Assembly: GCA_025642075.2 (NCBI GenBank)
Contig: JAODUO010000064.1
Location: 179,501-243,500, forward strand
Direction: 5' to 3'
DNA from: Ridgeia piscesae
Taxonomy: Eukaryota > Annelida > Polychaeta > Sabellida > Siboglinidae
DNA: 64,000 bases
Positions 45,185-64,000 of the stretch are shown here, piece after piece. The notes below the pieces were generated by a model. It was not told where the DNA came from and did no database searches. It saw nothing but the letters and a program-made list of their open reading frames with translations. Every line of letters begins with the position of its first letter. The stretch's first letter is position 1. The position numbers and the translations under genes are program-made.

Positions 45185-47935
45185 GCCTAATGGCCTAAAC
45201 GATCTGGCCATGGAACTTTCCCTGAACACACAAACCGAGAACTGTGCTTCAACGCCGTTTTGGGTTCCGAATCCAACAGCGGACAAAATACGTAAATGGG
45301 ATCTACCTTCCCTAATTAATTTAAATGCCAGATCTTTGAACAGTGAAAAAGTGGACGAATTGCATGTAACTGTAGCAACACATGATGTTTCAATTGTATG
45401 TGTTAGTGAGACATGATTTAAAGACTATATGGATTCAAGTAGCCTTACTATGCAAGGGTTTTGCTTGGAGAGAAATGATAGGGGTCATGGACGAGCCGGT
45501 GGTGTAGCCTGCTACATTAGAAATGATTTAATGTATAAGAGATTGAATGATATGGAGGTTCATGATTTAGAAGTAATGTGGATTAAGGTTATGCCAAAGA
45601 AAACGCCTCGAAAATTCTCATGTATACTGGTAGCATGTTTATATTATACTCCAAAGACGGAGTATTTGAAAATACATGATCATTTAATCACCAACATTGA
45701 CACTGTAATGCGAAAACACCCAGAATGTGGTATGATTATAACTGGCGATTTCAACCAGTTGCGAGATAACTTTATGAAAACCCACTATAGATTTGTCCAA
45801 GTAGTTAATGTTGTAACACGTGGACAGGCGATATTAGACAAAATATGGACGAATATGGAGGAGGTGTACACCCCGCCTGTTACTATTTCCGAACTGGGGT
45901 CATCGGACCATAACTAAAGCGAAAACCTCAGTTGATACTGGATGCGTGACACGGTTAACCGTAAGGTGTATGGGGCCAAAAGAAAAAGCCACATTCAATA
46001 TGGCTTTATCAGCCATCAAATGGGAACCCCTATTTAGGCTTGATTCATGTGCAGATCAGTATTCATATTATCAAACGGTTATTTGCAACCTGATGGAAAT
46101 ATGCTTTCCTACTAAAATTGTTACGATGCATACGGCTGATAAGCCATGGGTCACAGACTGGTTCAGAGACTTAGTTCGTAAAAGACAGCGAGCTCACATG
46201 AGTGGTGATTTGAATCAAGCAAAATATTGCGTAATAAGGTCAACCGAGCCGCTTCGAAACTTAAGTATAATTTTTACCAAACACAAATTGCAGCAATGCA
46301 TGAATCGGGATCCCACGATTGGCGGAAGCATATGAAAACAAAAATGGGACTTAAAACAAATGGCAAATCACGCATGCAAGGTCTAGCTAACAAAACAACG
46401 GATGGTGATTGTGGCTTACTGGCCAATACAATGAATGATTTCTTTGTGTCTGTGAGTGACTATTTACCTCGATTAAATAAGAGTCACAAGGTGTTCGACG
46501 TTAACGAGGAACTGCCGGATCAGTATGTGATAAGCGTATGTACTACTTTTAAAGCCTTGGAGAGTGTTAAAGCCAACAAAGCTACTGGGCCTGACAACAT
46601 CCCTGCACGGGTGTTAAGAAATTATGCAAATGTTCTCGCCCCTCCATTAACTGCTATTTTTAACAATTCACTAAGAGAAGGTGTACTCCCTATGGAATGG
46701 AAAATGGGCAATGTAATACCGTTGCCAAAAACAAGCCCCCCTGTGTCGATTGAATAAGACATTAGACCAATTTCACTAATTCCAATAGCTGCCAAGGTGT
46801 TTGAATCAATAATAATGAAATGGGTGGATGAAACAATTGAAGGTGAAATTGATGCTAAGCAATTTGGGGGAATTAGCGGAACGTCCACCAAGACGTTCTT
46901 GTCGAACTGGTTCATTCGTGGTATAAGGCGACAGATAAATTGAATTCTTATGTCAGAGTTGTAATGCTAGACTTTAGCAAAGCGTTTGATCTTATTAATC
47001 ATCATTTGTTGCTAGATAAGCTACAGTCGTATGTGTTGCCCGCACATATTTTAAGATGGATGGCAACATTTCTATTAGACAGAGCTCAACGAGTAAAAAT
47101 AGGAAATGAATATTCCCATTCTGGTCATCCCAATGGGGGAGTACCGCAAGGGACATTGTCTGGACCTAAATGTTTCCTTGTTTACGTAAATGATTTAAGA
47201 ACGACTGTTCGATTATATAAGTATGTAGATGACAGTACGTTATTTGAAATATGCGACAGAAATGATGTATCTGTTATACAAGAGTCGGTTGATATTGCTG
47301 CTAGATGGACAGAACAGAATGACATGACAATTAATTGGGGAAAATCAAAAGAAATAATCATTAGTTTTGCACAAAGATTGATGGGAGGGATATAGCACAA
47401 GTTTGCCATGCCAAACTATTAGGTGTGACCATTTCTCAGGATCTGACATGGAACAAACACGTGGGTAATATTGTGAAAAAGGCTGGTAAACGCTTGTACA
47501 TGTTATATCAGTTAAAGCGTGCAGGGATTACACAGAACGATCTGGTCAGTGTATATGTTAGTGTGGTGAGACCAGTTCTAGAATATGCATGTCCTGTATG
47601 GCACACTAACTTGCCCCAATATTTGTCTGAAAATATTGAAGTTATACAAAAAAGGGCACTAAAATGAATTTTTCCTGGATTGGGTTACGCGGAAATACTT
47701 AGACGTGTTAACCTGGATACGTTGAATGTAAGACGGGACAGCATTTGTCAAAAATATTTTGAAAAAATTAAAGTCGGCACACACAGATTAATACGGTATG
47801 ATTTGCGGTATCAAATGTATTTCTATTGTATTTGTATAATGTTTTGATGAGTTAATTGTAACCTATTATAATGTCAATCCAACTCAGTTGAATTGCTAAT
47901 AAAACTGGTGTTATTATAATGTCTTGTTTATATTT
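45185..47935 (+). mobile_element. near-full-length LINE (endonuclease + RT), inactivated
   Basis: 45210-45917: apurinic-type endonuclease with LINLNARSLNSEKVDELH, SIVCVSET, GGVACYIRNDL, MIITGDFNQL and SSDHN. 46560-47667: RT with NKATGPDNIPARVLRNYANV, DIRPISLIPIAAKVFE, VVMLDFSKAFDLINHHLLLD, GVPQGTLSGPKCFLVYVNDL, YKYVDDSTL (Y-V-D-D), AKLLGVTISQDLTWNKHV and LEYACPVWH. Stops include TGA 45414, TAA 45915, TAA 46755 and TGA 47665; several frameshifts as well. Motif style resembles the CR1/L2/Crack-Daphne group. Lies just past the 3' end of the kringle gene. Confidence 0.9.
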
Positions 47936-48056
47936 CTTTTAAATTAAACTCTACAGTTCCACCTTTGTGATATTCGTCAAAGTATACATTACTTGTTTAT
48001 GTGAAAACTGCTTTGCAAGGACCACAAATAAAATGTTATTATAAATTCTATGTACC

Positions 48057-62264
<14,208 letters not shown>

Positions 62265-62955
62265 GTTACTGTTTCTATCTAATAGACGAAACATTGAATT
62301 CTGAAACAAAGAAATTATTTCGTCGTAACATGAATTTGATATCGGGGAGAGGATAAATATTAGATTATTGTTGCTGTTATGAAAGAGATGAAATAAAACA
62401 TCACATTTGATGCAAATGGTAAGAGGTGACAGAAAGTCAGACCATACAAATGGGAATACCTACAGTATCCGATCTGTTAGTCGTGCATGCCCTAATAAGC
62501 GTACATTCCCATTTGAACAAATGGCAACCACCATGGCATAATAATTTAAATGCACGATTTCCGTGATCATTGTTACCGGCAAAGGGTTCCACTGCTTCTG
62601 CTTATAATTATTCTTCGCACAATATAACTGCAAACACTATTTGGGGATAGTCTGATTACAACCAAAAACAAAAAAAATTCTATATTTTAACATAGAAAAT
62701 ATGGACTTCCTGCCCCCAACTCGTTTTCGAGCACGAGACTTACAGTTACATGGCCTATTCCTCCTGTGTCGTCTTCTCCAAACTGCCGACATGGCCGCCA
62801 TTTTTCAAGGTTCATTACCACCGCCTATGGGTAAGCTAAGCCCTAAGGGCGTAAGCGTTACACATCCTATGAGTCCTAAGACCTAGCCAGTGAACCTAGA
62901 GATATGGGGCCGCTGGCCGGGCAGTTGCCTAAAATTGAGCCTATGCGGTGCTCAT
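62265..62955. other. 5' flank of kringle gene
   Basis: Expected promoter region on the minus strand. I see no convincing TATA box or other promoter element. 62701-62886 is a small plus-strand ORF with no motif. Confidence 0.35.
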
Positions 62956-62960
62956 GCATA

Positions 62961-63422
62961 CCGGTGTCGCGCTTACATTTTTCAGGTCGTTAAAAACGTT
63001 CCGGTTGACGTTTCTGCGCATGTGCAATAAATGTAAAATCATCAATGTCCAGCGAAACAACGAAGCATTTTTGGTATAAATGCCACGAGCTGTTCGTTAA
63101 CTTTCCTGTGATGATTACTGTGAAGAGTTTCTTAAAATGTCGTTCAATGCAATAAAATATTACGTTTTTTATAAATCATTGTCACGGATTATGGCGCACT
63201 ACTGTCACGTGATTTACGCTTGCTATCAAAATATGTCTCAAAACTTGTTTGTCTCGTGTTAATTTGCGACAAATAACTTTGCTGATAGGTTATATACATC
63301 CTAACGAACAACCCACAGTATTGATATCATAAATGCTTTGTCTTTTCGCTGCACATTGATGCATGCGCAGAAACGTCAACCGGAACGTTTATAACGCTGG
63401 AAAAATGTAAGCGCTACACCGG
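62961..63422. mobile_element. long-TIR MITE, copy B
   Basis: Ends CCGGTGTCGCGCTTACATTT / AAATGTAAGCGCTACACCGG. Internal landmarks shared with copy A (41397-41865): GACGTTTCTGCGCATG, GGTATAAATGCCACGAGC, CGGATTATGGCGCACTAC, CACGTGATTTACGCTTGC. About 85-90% similar to copy A by eye, with a deletion in the right arm. Confidence 0.85.
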
Positions 63423-64000
63423 ATTAGTGATTAAGGGACCGACGACCTCGCCACCGAGTTACACCCAATTTCACGAGTTAGTCTGCGCCCAGGCCATGCA
63501 TACGGCGCCAGGGCAGAGGTCGAAAAGACAGTGCGGTCGGCGTAAACAAACTGTTTATTGTTCATTCCATGTGCACCGCTGCGCTTGCAACTGCCACAAA
63601 TAGGTGCGCTATTTGTGTCTCAAAATGCAATGTTTGGAAAACATAAAGATACCTGGGGATGCTGATTGATCGTGTTTAAGCTTAGAGTTAGTGTGACGTA
63701 TCCTATCATCACCATGTAGCAAGGCTATAAATAGGCATAGCCATAACACAGGTAGGTCGGTCCGAATTCTACACAAGTGCCAAATCAAGTATCAAATATT
63801 GGCAAAGATACAGTTATGGTAAAATTGAGGTTGGTCCGAATTCTAAACAAGTGCCCTTACCTCTATATTAACTTCGTGTTACCGTACAACTTGTCGCACA
63901 CGCAGTGGTCGCTTCTACAACGTCCGCCCGCCTCGTTTTAGAATAATACACCGCGTCACTGCCCTGGAAACCTTTATGTACCGAAAGCGAGGGTTGAATG
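63423..64000. other. window end; short direct repeat only
   Basis: TCGGTCCGAATTCTACACAA (about 63757) and TTGGTCCGAATTCTAAACAA (about 63831) repeat at about 75 bases, each followed by GTGCC. No gene recognised. Confidence 0.4.

Overview
This is eukaryotic, AT-rich, intron-rich DNA from an animal, most likely a marine lophotrochozoan such as a mollusc. That placement is an inference from the metazoan genes, a tRNA-derived SINE family, and RTE, Rex1-like and other LINEs, a Ty3/Gypsy element and Maverick/Polinton-type integrase remnants. Nothing in it is prokaryotic. Gene models were built by hand from translated similarity, GT/AG splice sites and codon phase.

Layout. (1) 1-9930, + strand: the 3' end of a gamma-tubulin complex component 5 gene (TUBGCP5). 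Five coding exons give the last 225 residues. Four of the five intronic stretches in view (all except the short 5449-5853 intron) carry minisatellites or a transposon; one array is built from the gene's own 5' splice site. (2) 13424-30712, - strand: a complete 16-exon STAM gene (601 codons; VHS, UIM, SH3, GAT-like coiled coil and a Met/Pro/Gly/Gln-rich tail). It converges on TUBGCP5, and its ATG lies just downstream of ETS and CRE-like promoter motifs. Its introns hold SINEs, a hAT-like MITE, a LINE 3' end and a duplicated long-inverted-repeat element. (3) 32179-37841, - strand: a decayed Ty3/Gypsy retrotransposon with 177-bp LTRs, interrupted by a nested 5'-truncated Rex1-like LINE. (4) 38000-47935: mostly repeats (LINE fragments, a near-full-length LINE, a long-TIR MITE, a cluster of nine ACGT cores) plus one possible 36-codon ORF. 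(5) 48057-62264, - strand: a complete seven-exon gene for a secreted protein of 274 residues, arranged signal peptide-kringle-kringle-EGF-EGF. The two kringles arise from a very recent 3.48-kb tandem duplication that also copied a Polinton integrase fragment and a SINE. (6) 62300-64000: repeats, including a second copy of the long-TIR MITE.

The genes are not a functional cluster. GCP5 acts in microtubule nucleation and STAM in endosomal ESCRT-0 sorting; the kringle/EGF protein is extracellular and of unknown role. The most notable observation is exon duplication in progress: all seven exons of the kringle gene join in matching phase, and the duplicated kringle unit is phase 1-1, so duplication kept the frame. 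The two copies differ by one residue in 86.
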